This document shows, one piece after another, positions 44,112 to 51,900 of a stretch of DNA of 64,000 nt. Numbering within the stretch: the stretch's first letter is position 1; each line of letters starts with the position of its first letter. A program made the translations under genes and the position numbers. The DNA lies in NCBI RefSeq assembly GCF_003545885.1, contig NZ_QHCT01000003.1, forward strand, positions 310,001-374,000, given 5' to 3'. The notes beneath the pieces are model-generated. The model ran no database searches and was not told where the DNA came from. It saw only the letters and a program-made list of their open reading frames with translations. This DNA comes from Leptospira stimsonii (GTDB taxonomy: Bacteria; Spirochaetota; Leptospiria; Leptospirales; Leptospiraceae).

Positions 44112-45703
44112 TTTAGATAACCCAACTTTTTAAAAATTTTATCAAGCACATTCTCTACAGATTCAAAATCATTTTCATCCCAATAATGATTCACAAAGTT
44201 CATGTTACCTTTTTTTCGTATCTGTGCAATTAGATTTTGTGAATTCGTTTTCTTCGCGGTCCAAAGCTCGGTCGCTCTTGCGAAGAGTTCTTCTGAAGAA
44301 AGAAGATACGGAATCAGCTTTCGTTGTGTCGGACTTAATGGAACGGGACTGTTCGCGCCCGGTTCATTAAGCCAACCGAGATTATTAATTTTATTAAGTT
44401 TTTTATAAAGCTGAGTGTCTTGAACAACTTTCTTAAACTCAGAAAATTCAGGAGAAGCACTCTCATATCTCCCAGGCTTTCCGATCCAATTGTAATCCAT
44501 CATGTGACCAAACTCATGGACAAAAGTAGATTGGTAAACATTCTTGAAAGTCTGGGAACCATTCAACTCGATTCGGTTTGTATTCGGATTAAACAATCCC
44601 GAAATATTCTTCTTCAACATGGAACCGCTTAGATAATGAACGCTTGCAGTTGCTCTATCAGGAGGAAACCGAAGAATGGAATCCAGATCAGAAAGAGTTT
44701 TTTGGATGTTCGCTTGGATCGTAGGATCAGGAAGATTCAAAGTAATCGTGTCCGAAATCGAAATTATTTTCTTTGGCTGTGGTCGTGGGGGAAGTTGTAT
44801 CTGAGATGGGCTTTTTGGGGCGTTCGATATTTTCGGAACGGTTCCCTTGGGACCCCATGCAGGCTCTCGAAAACATCGGCAACGCCAATCATCTCCCGGC
44901 TCCAAATGTGCCGCTAAACCACCTTTGCGTTGAACTAAGGGAGGAGAATCCCAAGTATAAAATTTATCTGCGACATCTTTGTGAGGGTCACGAACCCGTG
45001 AATCTTTTTGAGTTCTCCAAAAGTATCCTGGAAAGCCTGCTTTAGTCTGTCTCAATCTACTTTGCTGGTTGAAAAACTTTCCAGTTTGATCTGTTGCCCA
45101 GAACTCGGCTCGCCGTTCTGAAATTCCGGTCGCCGCTTTAATCTTGGATGCAATGTCTTCGTATTTCAATCCCTTTGAAAGACCGTCGGTTACGATTTTT
45201 TGAACGGCTTCGAAGTGATCCCGAAATGCGCTCGAAGCAAGATTTGTTTGCTCCTTAATCATTTGATTCACTCTGTCCCAAACTTGCGGAGATTCTTTCT
45301 CAGGGATTTTTATAGCAGGAACTCTGAAGTCAGATCGGTTCCCACCAACAACCCCGGCAACTGGCGGAGAGTTCATAGCACCATACTGTTTCTTAACGAA
45401 CTCGTTAGTCTTATCCCGAGACCATGCGTCTATCAGGTGAACATTTCTTTTTATCTGAGATTCAAATTCTTTGCGAGGAACAAAATCTCCATACTGGTTT
45501 TTAAGTTGAATGAGGAGTCCTCGAAGATCCGAAACATCCAATCGAACAGCAGGGATATAGAAATAGGAATCCGCGCGAGCTTCACTAGTACTAGTATATA
45601 CCTCGACCTGTTTCAGAACTTTTGAGTTTATCTCTTCCGCGAACTTAGAAATTTCCTTTTTCCAGAGATTTGAATATTGGCGTTCCAAACTCAACGGATA
45701 CAT
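44108..45703 (-). CDS. MuF-like minor head protein with C-terminal metallopeptidase-like domain
   Basis: A 531-residue fusion. Residues about 90-280 are the MuF/SPP1 gp7 head domain: FRDHFEAVQKIVTDGLSKG, then the usual C-terminal motif WRTQKDSRVRDPHKD and GDDWRCRCF. A proline-rich linker (290-312) leads to a C-terminal domain with HEFGH at 396-400 and a possible third ligand in SSEELFAR (Glu471 or 472), the zincin layout. Such tails on MuF proteins are seen as polymorphic-toxin cargo injected with phage DNA. AGGTGA precedes the ATG. Overlaps the small upstream gene by 13 bp. Confidence 0.8.
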   Translation of the reverse strand: MYPLSLERQYSNLWKKEISKFAEEINSKVLKQVEVYTSTSEARADSYFYIPAVRLDVSDLRGLLIQLKNQYGDFVPRKEFESQIKRNVHLIDAWSRDKTNEFVKKQYGAMNSPPVAGVVGGNRSDFRVPAIKIPEKESPQVWDRVNQMIKEQTNLASSAFRDHFEAVQKIVTDGLSKGLKYEDIASKIKAATGISERRAEFWATDQTGKFFNQQSRLRQTKAGFPGYFWRTQKDSRVRDPHKDVADKFYTWDSPPLVQRKGGLAAHLEPGDDWRCRCFREPAWGPKGTVPKISNAPKSPSQIQLPPRPQPKKIISISDTITLNLPDPTIQANIQKTLSDLDSILRFPPDRATASVHYLSGSMLKKNISGLFNPNTNRIELNGSQTFKNVYQSTFVHEFGHMMDYNWIGKPGRYESASPEFSEFKKVVQDTQLYKKLNKINNLGWLNEPGANSPVPLSPTQRKLIPYLLSSEELFARATELWTAKKTNSQNLIAQIRKKGNMNFVNHYWDENDFESVENVLDKIFKKLGYLK

Positions 45704-45879
45704 CGATTTTCACCTGTTTCTATCGAAAGATGGAAAAAGCGGTTTACGACATAGTATCGTAGACTCTTATTTTGAATCAGAACCTGTTCAGCTTTGTTCA
45801 GCAAACGAAAAGACGACCAAAGATAGCCCTCTTTACTCAAAACCCTGGAAAATGGCCTTTTATTCGTTTTTCTGAACAT
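45691..45879 (-). CDS. Small basic protein between portal and MuF genes (tentative)
   Basis: A 62-residue basic frame that starts 6 bp after the portal stop and overlaps the MuF-like start by 13 bp, filling the only gap in this tightly packed part. Basic N-terminus MFRKTNKRPFSRVLSKEG. No ribosome site is clear, so translation would depend on coupling to the portal gene. Function unknown. Confidence 0.42.
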   Translation of the reverse strand: MFRKTNKRPFSRVLSKEGYLWSSFRLLNKAEQVLIQNKSLRYYVVNRFFHLSIETGENRCIR

Positions 45880-45885
45880 GCAATT

Positions 45886-47328
45886 TTACTGTTGAACGGG
45901 AATCACGTCTTCTTCAGGAATTGGATTTTCGGGAGTAGTAAAATCAAGATGCTCATTATTGTCTTGATTGTAATTTCCAAAAGCCTCCATTTCTGGGTAA
46001 CGTATACCACGAACATCGTCGGGGGATAATACGTTTGTTGAGATATAAATTTGATCCGATTGAGCGTTCTTGAGTCGAATGTCCGCTTGTGCCGCCTCGG
46101 TAGACTTGATTGTCGATTTGAATTTGAAATTCCAATCTAAAGATTCATAATCACCATTGAGGAGATGATAGATCTCTCCTTCGGTTGAACGAATCTTCAA
46201 CTGAATAAACCTTTCAATGATCGCTCGAACCTTTAGTTCCTGAAAGCGCGCTACATCTTCATGGTAGCTGATCATATCGGAAGGATCGTTCCCACCTATA
46301 TTGATTACGGATTGAGTCTGTCCTAAGATTCGTGAAGCCGGAATCTTCGAAAGTCCTGAAAGGATCTTAAAGACAAAGGAGAATAACGAATCCATTTGAG
46401 AGTCAGAGAGACCGGAATTTCCGAGTCGCGTAAGCGTTTCGTCTTTTCCAAGAAACGCTGTTGATTGAGTCGACAAAGTATGTCTGAGTAATCTCAAAAA
46501 CTCCATCGTCTTATCAGGAGATGCGTCGTCGATTTTATCTGAAGTCAATACCTTGACGGCCATTTCAAATAAAATCGAAGTCACAGACCAAAGAGCTGTG
46601 TCGATTGCTACTATTCCTTCGTAGACTTTCTCTACGATAGAGATTCCTCGTTGAGAATCCCAGTTCCAACTATTGACCAGCCAATGGACGCGCGTTGAAT
46701 CCAATTCGGCTCCGGATATGGAGAAGAGCGGCTCGTTGTAATATTTCGAAAGAGGATCTGTGGACCTCCTTCTTACAGAGAAACGACTTGCATCGATGAC
46801 GTTTATGAACTCAAGATTTCGAATTGTCTCAGGCATAGGCTGACCAAGAACGTAATTGGTTTGAGGAATATCGGACTTAATTCCCCAAAATAGAATCGAT
46901 CCTTGGTGATCCATCCTCGACCCTCGTATATGCTCTTCAATTTTCCCGCGAAGATCAAATTCTTCCATTTCATTGAGAAGGATTCGAGAAATGTTTAATC
47001 CCTTTTCACCGGTTTCCTTGTTATCCGAATCTCGATTTGTCTGAATCTCGATCCATTCTCTTGTAGAATCCTCCGCGACCGAGTCGACTATATTCGCAAG
47101 GAACCCGTTCTCTTCATACAACGCGCGGGAAGTCCCAGGCATAATCCTTTTGGGGTTGGCTGATATTCCGCTAAGTTTATCTCTACCCATCACGCCCTTT
47201 CCAGATGCGATGTGCATTAGAGTATCGAGTCTTACTGCTGCTTCGGACGAATCAAGTCTTGATACTCCGACGTAAGTTTCAATTCCTTCTTTGTTATAAT
47301 TTCTTTTTCTTTTGCGGGACATCACCAC
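45886..47328 (-). CDS. Phage portal protein (DUF1073-like)
   Basis: A 480-residue portal between terminase and MuF-like genes. Portal-type segments: NGFLANIVDSVAEDSTREWI, RFSVRRRSTDPLSKYYNEP, LSGLSKIPASRILGQTQSV and HEDVARFQELKVRAIIERF. It forms the DNA entry ring. Automated pipelines sometimes call this family anti-CBASS Acb1-like; I see no reason from sequence to go beyond portal. Met1 or Met3 could be the start. Confidence 0.85.
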   Translation of the reverse strand: MVMSRKRKRNYNKEGIETYVGVSRLDSSEAAVRLDTLMHIASGKGVMGRDKLSGISANPKRIMPGTSRALYEENGFLANIVDSVAEDSTREWIEIQTNRDSDNKETGEKGLNISRILLNEMEEFDLRGKIEEHIRGSRMDHQGSILFWGIKSDIPQTNYVLGQPMPETIRNLEFINVIDASRFSVRRRSTDPLSKYYNEPLFSISGAELDSTRVHWLVNSWNWDSQRGISIVEKVYEGIVAIDTALWSVTSILFEMAVKVLTSDKIDDASPDKTMEFLRLLRHTLSTQSTAFLGKDETLTRLGNSGLSDSQMDSLFSFVFKILSGLSKIPASRILGQTQSVINIGGNDPSDMISYHEDVARFQELKVRAIIERFIQLKIRSTEGEIYHLLNGDYESLDWNFKFKSTIKSTEAAQADIRLKNAQSDQIYISTNVLSPDDVRGIRYPEMEAFGNYNQDNNEHLDFTTPENPIPEEDVIPVQQ

Positions 47329-48071
47329 CTCCCTTCGTTTAATAGCATTTCAAAAAAACCTAATCTATTCTTTAGCCCCTTTGCCTGAGGACCGAACTTG
47401 GATTCTCTAATTAGTCCTGCCAGTGAATCAGGAGCGTCATCATGACGCTCGACAACATCAGAATATTCGAGAATTTGTTTAATATATTTATGCGAGACAA
47501 ATTTTGAAAAACGAATCTTATCCCAGTTCATTTTTGCATATTGCTGAATTCTAAAATCCTTATCCCCGGCACTTGTGATTCCTTTACTTGAAATCTCACG
47601 TCGTGTCATTTCTATTTCTAAAGCGTCCTCACCTTTATTGTTTTCTATAAATAATTTAGAAACACGAAGTTGTTTGCAGAGCTTCTCGACGCGATCATAA
47701 GATTCCCCAAGTTTAGTTCTCCAAATTTCACCGGCGATCACATAGAACTTTCCATCGCAAGAACCACCTGCAGTAAAAGCATTAAAGTCTTTTTTCTTAC
47801 TCTCCTTTCGAAACGCAGGGTCCCAAAACGCAAATATTTTAATGTCACTGGGGGCTTCTTCATATCTCGGATCACTGAAAATCTGTTCTGCAATATCAAG
47901 AGGAATTTGTTGATAAAGTGCACTAAAACGCGTATCTCCAATGCGTGATCTTAACTTTAGAACGTTTTCAATTTTAAATCTCTCGGGCCAAAGAGAAGTG
48001 CCGTCTTCTAAAATTGCTGGAAGACGTAGAACATGCCATTCACCTTTTATTTCTGGCTCAAAGAGCTTCAT
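47322..48071 (-). CDS. Terminase large subunit, nuclease half
   Basis: ATG at 48071 lies nine bases after AAGGAGG, a strong ribosome site, and 14 bp inside the end of the ATPase frame. The 249-residue product begins where terminases turn to GEWHVLRLPAILEDG and carries the RNase H-like nuclease residues: Asp in FAFWDPAF, Glu in LFIENNKGED and Asp in HDDAPDSLAG. If joined to the ATPase half by a +1 shift, the whole is about 488 residues, normal for TerL. A further in-frame start 24 bases upstream is less likely. Confidence 0.8.
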   Translation of the reverse strand: MKLFEPEIKGEWHVLRLPAILEDGTSLWPERFKIENVLKLRSRIGDTRFSALYQQIPLDIAEQIFSDPRYEEAPSDIKIFAFWDPAFRKESKKKDFNAFTAGGSCDGKFYVIAGEIWRTKLGESYDRVEKLCKQLRVSKLFIENNKGEDALEIEMTRREISSKGITSAGDKDFRIQQYAKMNWDKIRFSKFVSHKYIKQILEYSDVVERHDDAPDSLAGLIRESKFGPQAKGLKNRLGFFEMLLNEGRW

Positions 48072-48789
48072 TCTCGAACTCCTCCTTATCCTCACCTATC
48101 AATCTTCCAGTAAGGTCATTCCTTAGCCATCTTGTATGAACGATCAGAATAATTGCGTTTGGAGAGAGACGTGTTTCTCCTACGGACATAAAGTTCTCGA
48201 TGATTTTTTCGGAAATAGTTTCGGAAGTTGCCTCTTCACGGTTTTTATAGGGGTCATCGACAATCAAAAGATCAGCACCATCACCGTTAAACCCGCCTTT
48301 CAATCCAGCGCTTAACACGAGTCCTCCTTCAGTAGTTTCCCATTCAGCGGCCGCTCTCATGTCTTGGCGGACCTTTGTATTTGGAAATACTTGAGCAAAT
48401 CGATTTGATTCAACACAATCTCTAACCCAACGACCGAAGCGAGCGGCTTTCCCATCGGAGTATGATAAAAGAATAACGTTATGATCTGGGTGTCTTCCAA
48501 GATACCACGCTGGAAATAGCCGGGTGCAGATTTGACTTTTCCCGCGACGCGGCGGAAGGTTGATAATTCCCCTTTGAATTTTTCTTCTCTCCATATTTTC
48601 AAGGAGGTGAATAATTGATTTAATGTGAAGTGGATCTTCGAATTTTGGATCGATATACTTTGCAAATGCAGTTAGAGACTCTTTTCCAAACTCCTTTCCG
48701 TATAAATTTCGATCTTTCTTTTTGACTTTAGAAAACTCTTTCGTTCCCAGTTCAAGAAGCGATTCTAATAAATCTATATCCGAAGACAT
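48058..48789 (-). CDS. Terminase large subunit, ATPase half
   Basis: A 243-residue product that holds the packaging ATPase: Walker A-like PPRRGKSQ (79-86), Walker B LLIVDDP (174-180) and the coupling motif IVHTRW (216-221). It ends at CTT TGA within the loop joining ATPase and nuclease domains. The codon pair CTT TGA is the same as in the prfB programmed +1 site, and a +1 shift here continues directly into the nuclease frame. A simple 1-base deletion/insertion mutation is the alternative. Starts in a TAATG overlap with the small subunit. Confidence 0.83.
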   Translation of the reverse strand: MSSDIDLLESLLELGTKEFSKVKKKDRNLYGKEFGKESLTAFAKYIDPKFEDPLHIKSIIHLLENMERRKIQRGIINLPPRRGKSQICTRLFPAWYLGRHPDHNVILLSYSDGKAARFGRWVRDCVESNRFAQVFPNTKVRQDMRAAAEWETTEGGLVLSAGLKGGFNGDGADLLIVDDPYKNREEATSETISEKIIENFMSVGETRLSPNAIILIVHTRWLRNDLTGRLIGEDKEEFENEAL

Positions 48790-49346
48790 TATGTTACCTG
48801 ATTTATTTTAGAGAGTTTAAACGCTTCAATTGCCTCATGAATTTCAAGAGCTAAATTCTTTTCCCAATGGTCACTTATCGCACGACCTACGGGTTCACAA
48901 CGTTTGAACAATTTTAAGACGACGCTTATAATCTCACTTGGATTCAATTGCGTTCCATATTTTTGAGGCAAAGTCAATTCAAGTTCTGAGATTGCTTTAT
49001 AGGCGTAAATAGCGTTGTCAAGACTTGTAAGTTTAGGAGTTTCTTCTGTTATTTTTTTATACAATAAGTCTGCAATCGTCTTTGTTCGATTTTGAATTTC
49101 TACTAATCGATTCTCTGCGATAACTTCAACTTGCTTCTCAGCCCTTGCAACAATGCGATTCCGCTTATCTTCCCATGTTAAGCCATCTTTGTCTTTCTCC
49201 TTCGACCATTCATCGATAGTCTTCGCAGTAGTCTTCGTTCCATATTCAGAACGAATCTGTTTCGCTACGCTATTTTTAGAAGAGCCGGAGCCGGAAATAG
49301 CGTAGAGAAAAAATGCGCGTTCCCTTATAGCTGGTTCTGTGCTCAT
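48789..49346 (-). CDS. Terminase small subunit-like protein (DUF1804-like)
   Basis: A 185-residue protein directly before the terminase large subunit. Residues 1-60 hold an HTH-like segment (RERAFFLYAISGSGSSKNSVA, then TTAKTIDEWSKEKD), as in the Mu gp27/DUF1804 small-subunit class, followed by coiled coil. It would bind DNA to start packaging. The assignment relies on position and the HTH region. Confidence 0.72.
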   Translation of the reverse strand: MSTEPAIRERAFFLYAISGSGSSKNSVAKQIRSEYGTKTTAKTIDEWSKEKDKDGLTWEDKRNRIVARAEKQVEVIAENRLVEIQNRTKTIADLLYKKITEETPKLTSLDNAIYAYKAISELELTLPQKYGTQLNPSEIISVVLKLFKRCEPVGRAISDHWEKNLALEIHEAIEAFKLSKINQVT

Positions 49347-49362
49347 TCGAATTCTTTTCCGA

Positions 49363-49704
49363 TTAATCCGGTTGATCTTCTGATTCTGTCGGAGCGTAGT
49401 GAGTGAATCCTATTGCTTGAAACAATCGCTTCATCAACGCGTCATAGAATCTTGTAGTGAATACAAAGTTTAAAAGCAAGATCACAGCGTAATAACCAAG
49501 GTCAAGAATCGAGTCTCCTAAGATAAATCTTGCGATCTCAAAGCCGATTGCGACAACTGTCGCGAGAATCAAAACAAAACGAACCTTATCGCGATGAATG
49601 AAATCGTATTTTAAATAACGGAACATCCACTGACTCAACAAGAGAACGAGTGCGATATACAACGGAATGAATAATCCGAAAATTGCCTGAGTTAAAATTT
49701 CCAT
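49363..49704 (-). CDS. Putative holin
   Basis: A 113-residue protein with three membrane helices (about 6-28, 43-60 and 66-88) and a charged tail ending SEDQPD. It follows the M23 endolysin gene by 16 bp. Size, topology and place fit a class I holin that forms holes in the inner membrane to release the endolysin. Confidence 0.68.
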   Translation of the reverse strand: MEILTQAIFGLFIPLYIALVLLLSQWMFRYLKYDFIHRDKVRFVLILATVVAIGFEIARFILGDSILDLGYYAVILLLNFVFTTRFYDALMKRLFQAIGFTHYAPTESEDQPD

Positions 49705-49720
49705 AATTTCTTTCCTTCTC

Positions 49721-50410
49721 TTATAAAAGTTTTTTTGATTTTAAGAACTTAGCTGGGTCCATCGGATCAGGCCAAGATTGCTTTTTTTCATTCCAAGGCC
49801 AAACCTCGAAATGTAAATGAGGTCCCATCGAATAGCCGAGGTTTCCGGATCTTCCGATGACCATTCCGGCTTTCAGATTTTGTCCGACAGAGACTTGTGA
49901 ATCGACATGTTTGAACTTGTATTGATTTTTAGTGTGAACTCCAACAGCGATTATGAAAGGTGTCCATGCTCGTTCCTTGGGAATCTTCTTTGTGCTGATC
50001 AAGTCGACCCAAGTTCCATTTTCATAATGGAAGCGAACCGGATACTCATCGTCTTTTTCGAGAATTGTTTTAATCACGCAATCCTCTGGAAGTTTTATAT
50101 CTTTTTCGCCACCAAGATCGATTCCTAAGTGAAATTGTCTCGAACCTTTACCGTTGATGTTCAGGGTTCGCCATCCGAATGGAGACGTTACATGAGGCTC
50201 ATCAACAGGACAAAAGAATGTTGGCTCAACTACGGAAGGGAACGTTGCGAGACTTGCGTGAACTGCATCCGATTCGATCCGGTTCGTTTTTACTTGGGAT
50301 AGAACAGACTCGTTCCAATAGTTTTGCTTTTCCTTAATCTTCTCAAAGTTGAGAAAATGTTTTTGAATCTGGAACGATGCAGACTTTAAAGTTTCCAAAA
50401 TTTGAATCAT
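49721..50410 (-). CDS. Phage M23-family endolysin
   Basis: A 229-residue peptidoglycan endopeptidase of the lysostaphin/LytM type. Zinc ligands are visible: His94 and Asp98 (HLGID) and His200 in GPHLHFEVW, with His168 and His198 as catalytic residues. No signal peptide or membrane helix, so export depends on the holin. The N-terminal 50 residues are helical. It sits between spanin and holin candidates; overlaps the spanin-like gene by 4 bp. Confidence 0.85.
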   Translation of the reverse strand: MIQILETLKSASFQIQKHFLNFEKIKEKQNYWNESVLSQVKTNRIESDAVHASLATFPSVVEPTFFCPVDEPHVTSPFGWRTLNINGKGSRQFHLGIDLGGEKDIKLPEDCVIKTILEKDDEYPVRFHYENGTWVDLISTKKIPKERAWTPFIIAVGVHTKNQYKFKHVDSQVSVGQNLKAGMVIGRSGNLGYSMGPHLHFEVWPWNEKKQSWPDPMDPAKFLKSKKLL

Positions 50411-50844
50411 GATTGTCTTCCTCCTAAAAAACTATTTACTACGGGAAGTCCGTTTCGTCTTAGTGCAAGGATCGCAAGAACGACAAGAATCAAAGCGATA
50501 AGAGAGAGGATGATAAATCCGATCACAGCATAATAGAGCCACTTGATCCCGCTTCCTTCTCCGGCTTCCTTTGAAACCTTCGTAAGCTGAACAGCCTTCT
50601 TTTCGTTTTCATTCGCACACTTCCGTAACGCCTCTTTCAGTTGAGCAATCTCTTTTGAATTCTCGATGTTTCTGGCATCACAACGATCCAGTTCTGAAAT
50701 TGCTCGATCCCTTGCACCCGGCTTATCTTCAATCAGTGCTTGCTTTGTTTCTTGGATCTGCTTCGAATCCTCCTTTAAAGTAGGTGGAAGAGTTTGGAAA
50801 ACCGCACAGGCTCCCAAAAACAAAAGTAAATAAAGGATTCTCAT
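50407..50844 (-). CDS. Candidate unimolecular spanin (lipoprotein with C-terminal membrane helix)
   Basis: A 145-residue protein with a lipoprotein signal ending LFLGAC (Cys13), a charged coiled-coil periplasmic part (25-95) and one long C-terminal membrane helix (about 103-128) followed by a basic tail RRNGLPVV. This two-ended topology, outer membrane by lipid and inner membrane by helix, is that of u-spanins such as phage T1 gp11, which fuse the membranes in the last step of lysis. It begins 4 bp inside the STAS-like gene and leads into the endolysin and holin, completing a lysis cassette. Confidence 0.7.
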   Translation of the reverse strand: MRILYLLLFLGACAVFQTLPPTLKEDSKQIQETKQALIEDKPGARDRAISELDRCDARNIENSKEIAQLKEALRKCANENEKKAVQLTKVSKEAGEGSGIKWLYYAVIGFIILSLIALILVVLAILALRRNGLPVVNSFLGGRQS

Positions 50845-51401
50845 TTCGTTTCTCCGTGATCTTGAATTGAAATTGCGATATGTTCCGCGTTGCCCGCCAG
50901 CATCCGAAAGTTTTCAACTGTGTTTGTAAACCTTCCCGGTGGGAAAATAATGTTCAGGAAAATTCCGTTCTTTTGAACTACATCTATAAGAATCTTTGAA
51001 AAGGCTCCGATTGCGGCTGAAGAGATATAATCAACATTTAAAAAAGAAAATGTAAGCCTAACGTTCGGATACGGATTCGTAAGTCGTGCGCGAACTTCAC
51101 TAACAAGATTGAATAGAAAACCATAAAACATTTCCGAGTCACGGACCCGGAGCGAATCGATAAATTGGATTGTAGTAATATGCTCTTGAATAAATCGAGC
51201 GTCGGGGTGAGTATCAGCCTGAATTTGAACGACAGAGATTTTATCTTTCGAGTTTAAACTCTTCGTAATCAGTTTTGAGATCAGTCCAAAAATCAGACCG
51301 AGCGGTTTCCGGTATACGAGTAAGACCGTAAAGAGAAGAATAAAAGAAATGAGAAAGAGAGATAGGTGATCAATTTTGTAGAGTGCGTTTAGTTCTTCCA
51401 T
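50841..51401 (-). CDS. Membrane-anchored STAS-like domain protein
   Basis: A 186-residue protein with one or two N-terminal membrane helices (12-46) and a soluble domain (55-180). The soluble part, with LTFSFLNVDYISSAAIGAFS at 116-135 and a following helix-strand pair, recalls STAS/SiaC-type anti-anti-sigma domains where a Ser is phosphorylated (here ISS). I am not sure of the family. It starts 40 bases after the 36-bp late element, so it heads the late run and is placed beside the lysis cassette. Confidence 0.6.
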   Translation of the reverse strand: MEELNALYKIDHLSLFLISFILLFTVLLVYRKPLGLIFGLISKLITKSLNSKDKISVVQIQADTHPDARFIQEHITTIQFIDSLRVRDSEMFYGFLFNLVSEVRARLTNPYPNVRLTFSFLNVDYISSAAIGAFSKILIDVVQKNGIFLNIIFPPGRFTNTVENFRMLAGNAEHIAISIQDHGETK

Positions 51402-51440
51402 GTTGCCAATAGGCTAACAGAGAATTCATATACGCACAAC

Positions 51441-51476
51441 GTCGCAAGGTCACGCAAGAGGCCGCAATTTCCGGCG
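51441..51476 (-). promoter_or_regulatory. Late-gene upstream element, copy 2
   Basis: Differs from copy 1 (43814-43849) at one base. It lies 40 bases before the STAS-like gene start and directly after the stop of the HTH gene. Candidate promoter or activator site for the late operon. Confidence 0.55.
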
Positions 51477-51478
51477 GT

Positions 51479-51838
51479 TTAAAGGTCTTCGCTCTGAAAA
51501 AAGTGATCTTGTAAAAACTCTTCAACCCCGATTCTGGAATATAAGATTCGTCCATCACGGAATTTCCAAAACTTCTTCAACAATCCTTCTCTCCGATAGA
51601 AGCTTACTCTTCGGACTGTTCTTTTTATAAGGGCCGCAACTTCTTCCGGTGTCATCGTGTCTTCCGGATCTTTTGGAATAGCAGGATCTGTTTGCATTGG
51701 CGAGTTTCGTTTTTTCTTTAAATCTTTAAGTGGGATGTTTTTAAAAAGTGATCCGTCCGTTGAATAACCGGAAACTGCGTTAGGAGTCTGTTTGGTTTTA
51801 TTAGATTTCTGAGATGTAGATTTACTTTTTTTGGCCAT
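51479..51838 (-). CDS. Helix-turn-helix (excisionase/MerR-like) protein
   Basis: Start at MAKKSKS (51838). A 119-residue protein with a long Lys/Ser/Thr-rich N-terminus and an HTH domain at about 60-110: TPEEVAALIKRTVRRVSFYR, then GRILYSRIGVEEFLQDH, the winged layout of excisionase-type HTH_17 domains. It lies at the head of the late run, just before the element at 51441-51476, so it could be the late activator or an excision helper. No ribosome site stands out. Confidence 0.65.
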   Translation of the reverse strand: MAKKSKSTSQKSNKTKQTPNAVSGYSTDGSLFKNIPLKDLKKKRNSPMQTDPAIPKDPEDTMTPEEVAALIKRTVRRVSFYRREGLLKKFWKFRDGRILYSRIGVEEFLQDHFFQSEDL

Positions 51839-51865
51839 ACGGCAGACCAAAGCACAGTTTTAGAA

Positions 51866-51894
51866 TTGTCAAGCACTAACGTATATTGAATATT
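51866..51894 (+). promoter_or_regulatory. Candidate promoter of the MORN gene
   Basis: TTGTCA, 17-base spacer, AATATT. Predicted transcription start falls at about the ATG (51901), so the message could be leaderless. Modest match only. Confidence 0.35.
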
Positions 51895-51900
51895 TTGCTT

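Noticed and set aside
45886..47328. Anti-CBASS (Acb1) activity for the portal-like gene
   Set aside because: Family labels in databases mix portals with Acb1; position and sequence support portal only.
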